Below are positions 44,101-58,800 of a DNA stretch of 64,000 bases, one piece after another. This stretch comes from Elysia chlorotica (Eukaryota > Mollusca > Gastropoda > Plakobranchidae). Below the pieces are notes generated by a model. It ran no database searches. It was not told the DNA's origin and worked only from the letters and a program-made list of their open reading frames with translations. The DNA lies in the NCBI GenBank assembly GCA_003991915.1, contig RQTK01001105.1, forward strand, positions 1 to 64,000, given 5' to 3'. The translations under genes were made by a program, and so were the position numbers. The number at the start of each line of letters is the position of its first letter. The stretch's first letter is position 1.

Positions 44101-46795
44101 TAATGATAAACAGGATAAAGAATTATGGAATAAAGAAAGATAGTTTTGAATGTGCATAATAATAGGAACACAATATTACTTATAGACAAAATAGCATTTC
44201 ATGTATCTAATAATTGCCTCTGATTGTTGAACAGAACTCAAGACTTTCAGGTAAATCACTTAACTCTTTGTGAAATCTAACTCCCTATAGTAATGTATGA
44301 ACAAAGTCTCGGGCGGAATTGTAAAATCTTGAAAGTATTGGCTCCGTTTGCATTGTGGACACAAGATATACTGTGCCATACAATATAAAAGACAATATAA
44401 TTAAAAAAGATCAGTCAAAACGTTTCTCTCACAATTCTTCTTTGTTAGAACAAACAATTAAAAGATCAAATATGGTGAGGACCAACAGCATGTTTTAAAT
44501 TTATTTTCATTGGCATATATTTAAGCATGACTAATATTTTGGTCAAATTTGGAATAATACTCCCTCCACACTTCAGTTAACAGTAACAAAGAAGATACTG
44601 AAAAGATTCACATATCAAAAGCAAGTTCAAAATTAAAATAAAGCATTTAATTTTAACTTCCCTTAACACCTAAGTGACCAGAGCCGCAGCTCAGCTCCCA
44701 CCTTTAGGACAGGAGCAACAGCTCAAATCCCACCCCCCAAGACTGGAGCTGCAGAGAGCATTTTCAGGAAATGACTACTCATACAGAGAGCACAGAGACT
44801 ATTCCACTATGTTTTAACTTTTATGCAACCAGTTGTGTCTATAGATGGATAAAGCTTATTTTTTAAAACTTCTTCTGCTATTTTTGACAATTTTTTTTTG
44901 GGTTGGAACGATTTCAGGGTGTCAAATTGTTTAAAAATGGCAACAAAAATTAAATCTAGAACAAAACAAAATTCAAAACTAAGAATAGAGGTAAAAATTA
45001 CACAAAAAGTTAATTCAAACAAGAAACTAACTTCATAAAATGGTAATTGCAAATAATCCCAAGCAACAAATTCTCCGGTACTTGAGGGTAAATACTTTAT
45101 AGTTACACACAACTGTTTTTGTTGAATTTTCAGAAATTCTAAAAAATTTCAAGTTCTATTTTGTAGTATTTTATTTTTTATATGGATAAACATAGAAACA
45201 ATTCGACATTTTTCACAGTATCTGCAAACAACCACCATTCTAGTTGATAATAAAACCTCTAAAGTCAAACCAACGGATATCGCTTTCCTCAGATCGGATT
45301 TTAATAAAGCTAAGATTGGATTAACAAAAGCAGACTATCGTGTGCGAGAATTCCGGCTCTTTCCGCATTGAAAAGCCTAGCGAGAATACTCATCTCCCTT
45401 CTTTTACACAAAGGACATTTCAGCAAGTATACTCGTCTCCGATCCCTTAGGTGTTAAGCATATATGTTTTGCCTAAATACATACCAAACCTGGCTGTTAT
45501 GATGCCGACCAAAAATAGCCAAATAGAAATATTAGGATCTTGTGATGCTAATATCTTTTGGCAAACAAGATCATTTCTCTCCCTATTTGTCAGTTCAATA
45601 TCCAATCTCTGAGCTGATGGCTGTGAGATATTGTATGTCTTATCCACTTCACCTGTCAAAATTTTAAAGAACAGAAAATTAACTGAAATGGACTACTTGT
45701 CTTCTATCCTAAAAAAGCTAACACATTCATCTGCACCAATAACCTGCACCCATCTCATTATTCTAAAAAGTTGACTCTCAATACGGGTAGTTATAATTGT
45801 GCAGAGTGGTATACCCAGTCCGCCATGATGTGTGGCATAAGAATCTCAGAACAGAGTTTCAACCTTTCAATCTATGCCTTACTTTGTCACTCCGAGGCAC
45901 CCAGATTTGGGTGAGTTGTTTAACGTCCAACATCATCACTATATGGGTATATTGTGGACAAGTTCCAAGACTAACATTTGAAAATTTTACAAGCTGCCAC
46001 ACAGAGTGGGGATACCTGGATTCATGTCTCAGCCAGTATGTGTATTACATAATTCTTGTTAATTTACTCTTTAAAGTAGTCCACCAGTAGTTTTTACATC
46101 AAAATTTAGTAAAGTTAATTTCTCCTATGAAATAATCTGAAAGGCTTTGCGCCACTCACCCGATGTGCAGTTGCTTGCGGACAAGTATAGCGAGTCCGAC
46201 GAAGGTGACCCCATGCCTAGCGACAAGTCAAAGGGACTACCGGGCACCCAAATAGAAGTGACACACAAAGCCAGAGATGCCAGTTCTGCTGACAAACCAA
46301 AAATGCCTGTCCTGACAAGTCCAAAGCGTTTCCTCATCAAGGGATAAACCAGTGTTCCAATGATGCCAACAGTGGCAGATATTCCCATGCAGAGTCCCAA
46401 GATGGCCTCAGATATTCCTTGAAGCTTGATAAAGCCTGATAGAAAGAAGAGAAAACATTTGCTGAGTGATAAACACTTTGGGGCTAAAAAGTACTCTCAA
46501 TAAATCTAATTAAAGGGGTTTTTTGATTATTCAAAAGTTTTCATCCATGTCTGAAAATTAAAATGTGAAAGTAAAGAAATATATAAATAATTTTAACACC
46601 TTTATACATAGATAATAATAACTTCATCCTGAAATAAAAAAAAAGAGAGAGAGAGAGAGGAGAAAGAGAGAGAGAGAGAGANNNNNNNNNNNNNNNNNNN
46701 NNNNNNNNNNNNNNNNNNNNNNNNNNNNNNNNNNNNNNNNNNNNNNNNNNNNNNNNNNNNNNNNNNNNNNNNNNNNNNNNNNNNNNNGAAAGAGA

Positions 46796-46836
<41 letters not shown>

Positions 46837-49800
46837 GCGCGTTGATAAGATCAGAGAGAGAAATAATGTTAAAAAAAGCAAAAAATAAAGAAAAAAAGTA
46901 ATAATTATGATTTTTTAAAGAGGAATATATAAATAAAATAAAGAAGAAAGAAGAAAAAAAAGAGAGAGAGAAAGAAACAAATTTAAAAAAAGAAGAGAAA
47001 AGATATTTTCATTTAATAAAAAAAAAGGAGGAAGCAAAAATATATTAACTGATGGCAAGGGGTCTAAAATTTCGCTTTCAAAAAGACTCAGCTTACAGAC
47101 AATTACACTGTATTCAACCCGTTCATATGAACGGGACCCCAGCTTGTTCAAATCTAAAATAACAAAATATAACTTATGAACCCATATCATTTTTAGCTGG
47201 TAATTACAAGTTAGCCTGTTATATCAAACCCTGATTCATTTTTAGATCTGTTAAATGCATATTATCACTGAGGTGTATTCGTAGGTTTTAAAAATAACAT
47301 TCTTAAGTCTTTGTAAAAAGTTTCGAGGTTATTGAAAAAGATATTGCTAAACCCCTCCTTTATTCCCTCTAAAAAAAAAACAACCCACAAAAAAACAGGC
47401 AAAACAAAAAAAAACAAAAAAAAACAACAACTATCAGGGATGCCACCCAAACCTGGCAAAATTTCCGAAACTTTGGTATTAGAGAAAGAGGGGGATCAGG
47501 GTGTGTGACCCCCCTCGAGCTAAAAATTTGTCAAGATTTTCACCCTTTCAAAGAGGATTTGAGAATGTCCCTGGGATGATAAGGTTACATTTATTATAGG
47601 AAATAGTGAGTCTCGCTAACAGATATTTGTCAGTAAACAATACGCACAACAGATTTTCTTCTTTATCGGCTTTCAGTTAGACCTATTGTTTTTTGTGTTA
47701 TATTTATATCCGCCTCAACAAAGTTAATTTTTACTCTACATTTGCTCTAATTTCATTACCTGTAATCAGAATTTTGGTAAATTTTTAACTGTGTTGTATG
47801 CCTCCATTACATGAAGGAATAAACACAAGTTGTTTAGTTATTTTTATTGTTTTGTTTTTTTTTAACAAAAGAGCAAAACATGCGAATATCACACCAAAAC
47901 ATCAGTGGCAGAAATCCAGATATAGATCTAGTTTATATGAATTCAGAATTAAATAATATTGGATACAGAATGTGCAGATCGTCCGATTCAATGTAGCTAT
48001 CACATAGGATACACTTCGGTAAGATCTAGCTTTAGCTAGATCCAGACCTCGATTATTTTCTTTCATAACAGTTACCTAATTATCAATAAGCTTAGAATGG
48101 TTTGGCCAAAGCTTCGTCATTAAAATAGCCAATAGATCTGAGCCAGATCAAACACGCCCTGGCTGGAATAATAAACAATTTCAATCAGATTAACTAATTT
48201 GAGGTTCAAGTCGGTAACCCAGCTGCGCCAATACCGATAAAACTGTATTATGCACCGCAAACTTGAGCACATTTCTTTTTCTACTCGAGTTTAAGTTGCG
48301 CAATCAACAGTAGTTGTATGATAATCAGAAACAACATTGTTTTGTTTAAAGAGGCGGGATCGTTCAGAAGGCCGTGTTTTCTAAATTAACAGCGTGTAAT
48401 TTTCACTTTTAAAGATAAGCCGAAGTATGCGGGGTGTGATCTCGGAAATCGTCAGTTAACTGCTACTAGTGCTAGATGGGTTTGGAGATAAACTCTTATA
48501 TGCCAGTTAAAAAAACCCAATGGTCCTCGTGACTTTGGATCTAGGCTTTGTGCAAGCAATGAGGCCTGAGCGGCACATAGTCACGGACATTTAATTTCAA
48601 CAAAAAAAAACGGTGTCGCCAGCTTTCCTGAATTTCACCAAATTATATTTCCGGAATTTTGGAAATTTCTGGAAAAGTGGCATCCCTGAACTATTACAGT
48701 CACAAATAATAAACGCCTACAAATTTAATTGCTCACCAACAGTAATAGAATCAAATCCAAGTACTGTCATGTAAAGACAAGCCAGGCTTAAGCCCGCAGG
48801 AAGGATTGTGTACTTCACATAAACAGGCCAACCCTTGTACAAACCACCTAGGAAGCACAGCTTGTTGCAGCCGCTGACACTCGTTTCTTCACTGCTTTCC
48901 ACCTCGCCTACGCATGGTGTTTTCACCGGCTTGTCTTCACCCTGACAAACAAGAGCAGAAAAGATTGATTGGTTGGTTCTAAGTTCACCATTGTCATAAA
49001 CATGAACTTACTGGCTTTGTATTTCTTCTAATTGTTTTCTACATTTTACTTTGGAGGTCATAAAATTCAGGTTGAAAATTGGAAGTTTAAGAAAAATGGA
49101 GAGAATATACATTTTGAAGCTCAAAAGTAAGCATGATTATCATTAGTTAATATTGTCTTTGATTTCATAAAATGAAGGATAAAAATATTGTTTTTGATTT
49201 CATAGAATAAGAGATGAAGGGAAAAGGAGACCCATTCACTTCAGATTTAAGACAAAATAATGCTTGTTATTTTCTTTTTCTATTCAATACTTGTTTCTCA
49301 ATTATTTGCTTACAGATAATGTCAGCGTTGGTTACATGAAGTACAACATCATTAACCAAAAAAAGTTCCAACTGAATGATCACGAGTTATCAAATGTTTT
49401 TTTAATTTTCTTGATTAAATCAAACAATTTTCGCAGTTTCAAGATTTTGGATAAATAATATTCTTTTACAAAAGCAGCTTCTTTTCTTCTTTTAAAAAAC
49501 AAAAAACAAAAAACAAAACAGAGCATAAAAAGTTACATTTCACCAACAAAAAGATTTTGAGATGGTTTTTGCAACTAGGAATCTGTTATAATACTTACAT
49601 TGCTATACATTTATAAAACAAATCTATATCAATTACACATGAGCTTTCTTCTTTTACAAATACCTAACAGTCCACCATACATCAACACTTGGTTGGATTA
49701 ATTTAGCTTAATCATCAGAATCTTCATTGCCAAACATTAAATTAAAAAGAAAAGAAATAATAAAAGGAAAATTAAACATGTTTCCATATGCCGCAGTAAA

Positions 49801-52800
49801 AGATACCTCTGTTTCTGTCTTCCCCTCACGGTGTGCTTCCCCATGTGTCTCTGTTTCTTCTTTTCTCCTAGTATCTCCTCCTGAATAGTAAATATGTAAA
49901 TGGTTCTCTTAATCAGAGGTAGCTGTAACATTTCAAATTGTGTAACCACTAGCTGGACATTATACTATGGTACAATTTAATAAATCATTGTGAATTTTGC
50001 TGAAGCTTACCTATTTGCGCTGTGGAATATAGAGGGGTGGGAAATCTTTTTGGCAAACAAGATCATTTTTCTCTCTATTTTCAGTTCAATTTCTAACTTC
50101 AAGAAAAAACTTTGTTGTTGATTTATCATCTGTGATTTGCCATGAATTCTTGGAAACATATAATATTTTATTCGCTCCTCTCGACTAAAAAAAAAGCAGA
50201 GCAGAGCAATGAGAAATACTTACCTCCAGTCAACGTCTCCATCTCATTTGCACTCTCTTCAGCCTCACCTGAAGCAGCTAAAAAAAAAAAGGCAACAGAG
50301 AATGACTATAATATTTTCCGAAGATAACTAATTGTATCATGGCAAATTTCAATTGAAGACTTCAACATTATTAAACAACCGCTTTTGTAAGAGGAAAACA
50401 AATTATTGACAACAACGCAGCCGGTTCAAACAAATGCTTGGAAAAAGTAAAAACAATAAGAATTATGAACAGCCTTCTGAGTAGAACAGCTTAAAATTAT
50501 TTTATATTCATATTATCATTTGACTGGTAAAAGTAGGTGCGAAAATTGTACGCCTCACCATGGTTGAATATGCCGAAATCTGCGACTGTGATCCCAAACT
50601 CCCTACCTTTGCTCTTAGTCTTAAGTTTCTCAGCTTGTAGTGGCTCAAATTGAATAAAATTTAAATATTTCTTTTTTTTTATATTGTGTCATAACTATGT
50701 AGCGATCTGTTCTATGAAAGTGTTTTTGTCGAGTATTTAATACATTGGGTTTTCAAGGGTTGTCGATCAATCATGCGTAGATCTACACTTTTTGTCCTCG
50801 CATTGGTCTTACATTTTTTATCTTTTTCTTCTCGACAGCCATAGGTTGTATGAAAATCGATCACTCATTATTGGAAAGGGCATGAACTCTTTTTTATTTT
50901 GATGTGGGGCTTGTGGGGCCAGCTGATCATGCGGAAAAGTTTGAGTGAAGCGTTTGTGACGCAGTTTATTTAGACAAATCAAAATGTGTAATGAAACATG
51001 TGTAATTTTTTCATTTTTTGAAGATTCCTACAGTCTCAGCGTTAAAGGTGTGTGCGTAATATTTTTATCCCATGTACAAAATATGCTAAACTGTACGAAA
51101 AATAAATTTGAAGCGTCTAGTAGAAATTTAGTTTGGTTTATGGACACACCAAACAATGCTTTGTATTATGTTTTTAACGCAGCACTGACATTGCAAAACT
51201 TAAAATGTTCATAAAATATTTATTTTCCAGCCAATTTTCAAAATTTGAAAAGCTAAATTCATTATTTGCCCAAACAAACAACATACAATAAAATCATTCA
51301 ACACATGTAAAAAAAACACTTTCTCAAAAATTCACCTAGTGAAAGCTTATGAAAACACAAACTAGCTCTGAGATCCTTCAGATTTATTGTTTTAGGAAAT
51401 ATGGAGGTTTTTTTTAATCCTTCCAAGCTGTTTCAAAGATTGTGTTATTTTCAAAAAACAAATAGCAAGAATAGCAAAGTTATTTCATAATTGTGTATGT
51501 AAATTTTACAAAATTTGAATGCATGAAAGTGCTTTACTTTGCTCTGTAAACACGATTTAGAATGGGAAAGTCTAAGGTATTTTTTTCTTTTACAGTATCA
51601 AGACTAACATAAGAACAGTGAATTCACCAAGAGTTATGGAACGTAATAATAATACATTTTCTCTAATTCAGGTTCAAGTTAGCTCATCAAGCAAGAGGAC
51701 TGAGTAAAGCTAAACAAGAACATAAACCGTACTAACTGAAAGCTTTGTCAGATCTAGTGCAAGACAACATTATGGCGTTTGTGCTTGTTGACAATCTCTC
51801 ATGTCCTCCAACAAAGTGGAATTACATTTTACAAAATCTCATTCTTACATAACTACAATGTACATGTAATAAGAGGCGTTTTTTATATTACTACTTATGG
51901 TTGTTTTAATGACAGATAATAATTGTTGAAGAGAAGAAGACTACAAAGCCTATATATCAATTACTGTCAAGTTATATTATCTTTCCTGAACCATGAATGA
52001 AACAGTAAAAGTATTTGAAAACAAAAAGATTATTACTTATTCATACTTTCTGATTTCCGAAGATCCTTCACCTGTCTCAAGGAGGGCACAGTATTGTAAA
52101 CCTTCCACAAGAGGTAATACTCAACTACAACTGATAGAACATTCCAGCCTCCTATGAAGAGAGCCCCAAACTCTACCCCAATGAAACTCATGATGAAACC
52201 TGTAGCAATGGGAGCCAGAATCTGGGTCGCTAAATCAATTCTGCGCAGAGTGGCGGTCATTGCTGCACAGAGAAAGGAAAAGGCAACAAAAAAATTGACC
52301 TTATTGTAAAATTACAATCTTGAGACTAAAGAGATGAGTTTGTTAAGACTTAACTTCTATATTAATGAAAACTACTTTCTCAGACATAGTTGATATATTT
52401 GTTGGATTAAAGGCAATCAGATAACAAGATCATTGCCAAGCCTTGAACAACAAATTTTATTCTTAATTTCCAAGAATCAGGCATGATTTCACAAATAGGT
52501 TTACTACGCAATTATTTTGATAGAAGAAATGCATTATTCCTACTTCTTGATTGTAGAAAAAAAAGTGTGTCACCGAAAAGTGTAGACAGTCTTAAAAGCT
52601 TGCACACTCTAAGAACAATGGTAATAAAACAGTCTCTATATTAATAAAAAAAAAATTATAACAACAATCAAAATGGTCTTCAATTGGAAAAAACATGCAT
52701 ACAATTGGGATTGAAAACTATCAACAGTAGACTTAACTCTTAAGTTACACATATAAGTAGTAGTAGTGGTGGTGGTGGTGGTGGTGATGGTAGTAGTAGT

Positions 52801-55800
52801 AGTAGTAAAGGTAGTAATAGCTTTAGTAGTTGGCTAAATGGACACCTGGAATTTCAACTGATAAATCTCCGAAAATTACTGGCTTAAATGCAGGCCCTTT
52901 GTGGAGAAGTTATTTGACTTAAAACCTTGTACAGCCCATCAACGCATTCCAAGACCACTGATGTAATCAGGCCTATTTCTCATCAATTATTTTTTATCAG
53001 TCCTTCTAATTCAATGCTCTTTGCATCGATGGCGTACTTCACGTGTCTATGAGTATAAACGGGGAAAAGCTGTTGAGATCTAAAGGTTCCGTATATAAGA
53101 TTTAGATGAGATTGCATGATTCTAGATAGCCAATACTGTATTCAGATAGCTGTTTCTAAACATCTTGAAAGACCAATAATAAAACCAGTGGATTTTCCTT
53201 TACAGCTCTTCAGGACTAAATTTATCGCTCTTTGCAGAGATAGATCTACTGTACGGTACTGCACGGATCTATGACAACGATGTAATTGACATCAATAATG
53301 CAATTCCCAAATTTAGAATTAATTAAAAGAAAGTTTATTTCATTGATCTTAACTACTAGTTTTGTATTAGTTTTTTTTTCCTCCCTTGATCAGATTATCA
53401 GGCAGACAGAAATGGGACACCATTTACAGCAGATAATACCTATTTCAATCCATTCTATTGGAGTCTTGTAACTTCGCTCGTAATGCATGCTAATCCGCTA
53501 TACTGGATAGGCGGTTTCGATAATTTTAGAAACTAAAAAGAAAAAACATCGGAGGTGGAAAAAAAAAAGAATTTCAAGATGAAAATAGGAAAAATGGAAT
53601 ACCACCCGATTTTAAATGAAAAACGGAATCAGTGGCAGGTCTGTGATGTATATTTGTCTGTAACTTTGAGATACAACATATTGATTACTGTCCAAACAGA
53701 AAAACCAATAACAACTCACTTGCCAACATATCGAAATCAGATCCACATATTTGAACGACCCAATCATTCTCCACAGCAATTTTTCTTGCCATGCTGGTGA
53801 GGCGGGAGATGATGGAAATGATAATGATGAGGCTGTACACCAAGTACAACACCCACAGACCCTCTGAGATGACATCTTTCCGATGCAACAGGAAAAAGTA
53901 AATGACGACAGCACACAGCATCACAAAAAGATTCTGTAACACTAACGCAGTCTGAGCAGCTGAAATAATAAAAGTAACAGGATGGTCAATCTTTTGCATT
54001 CTTAATACAAATGGAATTAAGTCTTTATACCTTTGCAAAACACCCCTTTTGCAGTTTGATGTGAAAAATATAAACTATGTGTTGAGCAATATCATGGATA
54101 AAAACCGTTTTTACAAAATTGTTTCACAAGTATAGCAGGTTCTAAAAATGGGCTCTTGAGCAGCAAGCTCTTAGATGGGGCCCACTGTAGTGGGTATCAG
54201 CATTCTCATTTTCAAGATTTTCTCACCGATCAGCCTGGGAGCTTTGTCCACAATGTCTCCTACTAGAGAACCAAAGAGAAGGGTACTGATTCCCATGCAG
54301 AGACCGTACACAGCCGAAAGCAGTAAAGACTCTGGACTGATGTTGATGAGGAACAAGCCCACACCGAAGCTCCACATACGGTCTCCCTGTGAAAATGGAT
54401 ATGAAGCAAAGTTAAGCAATTTCAAGATGCATAGTGTATGTTAAATAAAATAGGGTAACGTAACCCCTAAAGCGCAAGATGCCAAATAATTGCCTCGCAG
54501 TGAGAAAACTGCAGGCCCTGCGCTACGCTACTTCACTGACTTAGCACTTCCCGACTTGACGCTGCGGGGTGCTGAGTAACTGACATTTGTAGTGAGCCTT
54601 CATTCATCCTTTCTTCCTCCTTTCTCCAGCACGTGAGAAACTTGAATGGGTATATATATGCTCCTGATATATCAACCAATGAAATCAATTGGTGGATTCT
54701 TGGCCTCCCAATCAAATTATGACAGTTATATAAGTATTATCACTGATATGATAGCCTGAATATCTAAGAAAGGAAATGCTGAGGAAGGAAAACAATAAAT
54801 GATTACATGTATTAAAAGCCAAAACAAATCAAATAACTTCTCAGCGCAATAGAAATACATGTATATATTTTTATGAACTTATCACTAGAAAATAATACAA
54901 AAATATTGGTACTATCAGTGCAAAACTAAGAGCACCAACTCCCCCCTCCTCACCCTCCGTAGAGATCTTGGGTAACCTGTCGGTGTTTAGTCCCGTGCAC
55001 AAAGACGGATGGACCAATGATGTAGGGGAAGATGGTGATGGAAGTTATGCTTGGAATTGGATTCACATAGGAGTGTCAAACACCACCCCACCAAGACATA
55101 AAGATAGACAGATACACACACCTGATGTGAAACAGGTGCTGACCATATTGCATGTTGAACTCCATTCTGTTCTGGTCGTGTGACTGTGTAATTGCAATTG
55201 GCTCACTTTTACACTTGCTGAGTTAATTTGGATAAAACGCCGACACATACTGTAACTGCCTGCGGGTGATTCGCTTGATAACGTTTGATCATAACCGCCT
55301 GTTTTTAGCTTTGTCTGTCGTTGCCGGCTTTTGTAAGCAGACAGTGCGACACTTGGCAGGTGTCCGAAAATTCGGTCAGAAATACTTCTAGAAATTCTTA
55401 GGATAAGTTCTAATTAAATACTATTAACGTCTTAGTCGTCGTTCAAATCTTTAATGTCGCCGCTCTTTTTCCACCCATCACTTTAGGGAACCTATAGGTT
55501 AGGAAGATAAGGCGCCAGATATCTCTACCATTAGAGCTCTGGATTGACAAGTAGAAGGTCAAAGGTTTGATCCTCAGCTAATATATCCATTTCTGTATTG
55601 CAGAACTTTCAATTGGCCCTTTCAGTCAAGAAACACACAGGACAAATGTTTTCCCATGTAACTTTCGAACTGAAACATCACACCCACAGCTATTTAAAAT
55701 CAAATAAGGTTAATTATGATCACCTGCAAGAAAGTAATAACTGGCTTCTCTCTTTATTCCCCCCACACAAAAGTAATAAATGATTACATGTATTAAAAGC

Positions 55801-58800
55801 TAAAACAAATCAACTAACTTCTCAGCGCAATAGAAATACATGTATATATTTTTATGAACTTATCACTAGAAAATAATACAAAAATATTGGTACTATCAGT
55901 GCAAAACTAAGAGCACCAATTGACCGCTGAATAGCACTGCCATGCCTCACTTTTTCACACCCAGTCACCTGTGCTAGACCCAGACTGGTCATCTGGGTTA
56001 AGGTATAGGGAATGCTACATGAAATAGGCTTGCTTAATCCATTAAGCTTGAGGCACCAGTTAACTGGCTTTGTTGTGAGGGAACTGCAGACTCTGCGCTA
56101 GTCCACTTAATAGACTTTCAGACTTTGGAGTTAGTACCTCATAACTAGTTTTGACTGCGGGCCTTCATTCATCCCTTCATGACAAAAACACATTTGCAAG
56201 CTTTTAAAATATGAAACGATAAAATCAATGAATAATTTGGCGATTCCCATTATGACAGTTATATCACTGACCTTAGCCAGAATAACTGAGAAAGGACAGG
56301 GATGAGGAAGGAGCAAAATACTCCCAGTAGGGATAATGGTGACTGGATGGTGTTAAGTCCAGTCCATAAAAAAACACTGAAGTAGGGGAAGATGGTGTTA
56401 AAAGCCATGCATTTATTTATTTGCATAGGAGTGTCAAACGCCGTCCCACAGAGAAAAAAGACATGCACACGCATTGATGCAAAACAGACACTGACCACAT
56501 TTAAAGTTAAACTTCATTTTATTCTGCTACACAGTGCTAGTGTGACTCTACAGGATATTGAGATGACTTATTCACTTTAAACTGTACCAAGTTTATTTGT
56601 TTTTAAAAAAAAGGAGGATTCTGCTCTGGTATGCAGTTTATGGCACTTCCAAGGTATGAATGAATAACTAAGGACACCTTTAAAAAAAATGTGGCTAAAA
56701 TAAACACTAAAACGCTGCGCTGAAAATAGCAGGTATAAACAGAAACAAAAGAATGAGGTTTTCACATCTAAGGCATTATACTAAAGTAAGAGAGGTAATG
56801 AATTTTTGCGTTCTTCTGTGCTTGAGGAAAACTTTGAAACAGTCAAAATACAAAGTGGAAACTATAAAATAACATGATACAAATTTTTGTTTAGACAGGT
56901 GAAATATTTCTACCGACACATTGTATTGTGGTTCATAATAAGAAGGAGATTTTCAACAAAATCTGACCTTCTGGTTGAATTAATGCTCCCCAAATATGGC
57001 TATGAATAAGTTACTGGGAGAAAATCTCTTTACAATTTACAGCTACCTCACAAAGCTATAATAGTATAAGTTGCAAACCAATACTGACCCATGCTGACAA
57101 AAGATGACTGAAATAAATGAAGAGGTTGGTCCCGTTTGGTCTTACTGCGCAGCAGCCTGAAATTTAGCAAAACAATTTCAAAGAATTATCAACAGCCATG
57201 GAATCTTTTCACAAGTTCAATCCTAGTATAGCAGTTAGTAAATGTACATATACCAACATATTCAATCTATAACATAGCCACTGGACTATAACTCTTTCCA
57301 AGATACTAAATAAAAAATAAAAAAACTAATTTGCTTTTTTAACTTTACTGACCCTGTTTAATATTTAAACTTAGGCTAAAATAGCCTAGTACTTGTGACA
57401 TTGTAGACTATCCGCAAGAGGTTTATTTTCAGCAAATTCCACTGAACAATAGAACATACATATAGTTTATAGGTAGAATTAATTAGAAGGTCACATGTTC
57501 TGTCTCCAATCAGGCAACCTTTGTTTCTCACTAATTTGTTTAAAGTCAATACAAAATGGCCAAGACAAGTCCTGGTATTCCTACTATGTCTCTGTGTGGC
57601 TGCATATAAAATAATCAGATATAAGTCTTCGTATACATCGCTGTGTATGGGCTTGCCTTTAGGGCACTACTTAATCGTTGCTGTCCCTTCCCAGTGGGCG
57701 ATCTTATAGGCAGGTATGCAAAACGATTGGGTGAATTCAGTTGTAGTATTGAAGTTGAATAAAATACCTTCCCTCCCTGTGTTGTGATTTTCCCTATTTA
57801 TATCTAAAATTTGATTGATGCAAAGGACTGTGTGGACTTATAGGTGAAGCCAAGAGCATCACAAGGCTCCGTACTGGTGAGCTTTTAAGCCGTTTTTTTA
57901 ACATTTAGATCATGTACAGTTGGATTACTGTTAATATTACGAAAGGCTTTTTCCCTGGCTCAGTCGGCACCGGCAGTTGAACCAGGGCTTGTTCTTTTGT
58001 GGAACTATAGAGGTCTGAGGGATTGTCCTCTGAGAAATTTGCAATACAGTATCACTGAATTGCTCTATTGAGGAGATTTCCTTAGGAGAGACATATTAGA
58101 GACAGTCAGACTGAATAGTGAGCCAGGCTGCCCAGGTGAAAGTTGGGGGGTAGTTTTGTCTCCAGGAGACATGCTGCAGCGACATTATGTTTCAACATAA
58201 TGTGCTGCAGTTCAGGATTGTTGGCCCCTCAGGCCTCTACAGTTACACTATAACAAATGAGTACTACTCATTTAAAACAAAATTTTATTTTTTGGAGCCT
58301 GGTAGGCCATCCAGAGGGTGGCCAACAAGGGAACACTGCGCTGATATCCAGCGCCAATTGTGTCAGGGCTACCCTGGAGTTATCTTCTCGGCAGAGAGAG
58401 AGAGAGAGTGCCAGGTTTGACCAGAGCCAAAATCAAAATAGGACATTCACATCCATCTTGGAAAATCAGAAAAATAGCAGCCATTCATCAAAAATGTTTA
58501 GCGTGCGAAACATCAGGGTTATTTTTTGGAAAGATAAGTTTTTTCCGTAGAAAAACTCATAGGCGTAGTTGAAGAGAAAAAGTGTACAGGTTTGCAGCTC
58601 TACAGTAATGCATTACGACATCGCCTGTATTTAATTTATGACAATAATGTCGCCTCAGATTTTTTTTAAAAGGCAACTTTTAATACGCCCCGATAAAATT
58701 GGTCTTCGAAACAAAAGACTACGGTCCCATTTTTTTAGTCTCTTGAACAGCTACACATAAGGCTCCGATTTTAATTTTTGTGGGGAAAAATCAGTCGGAT

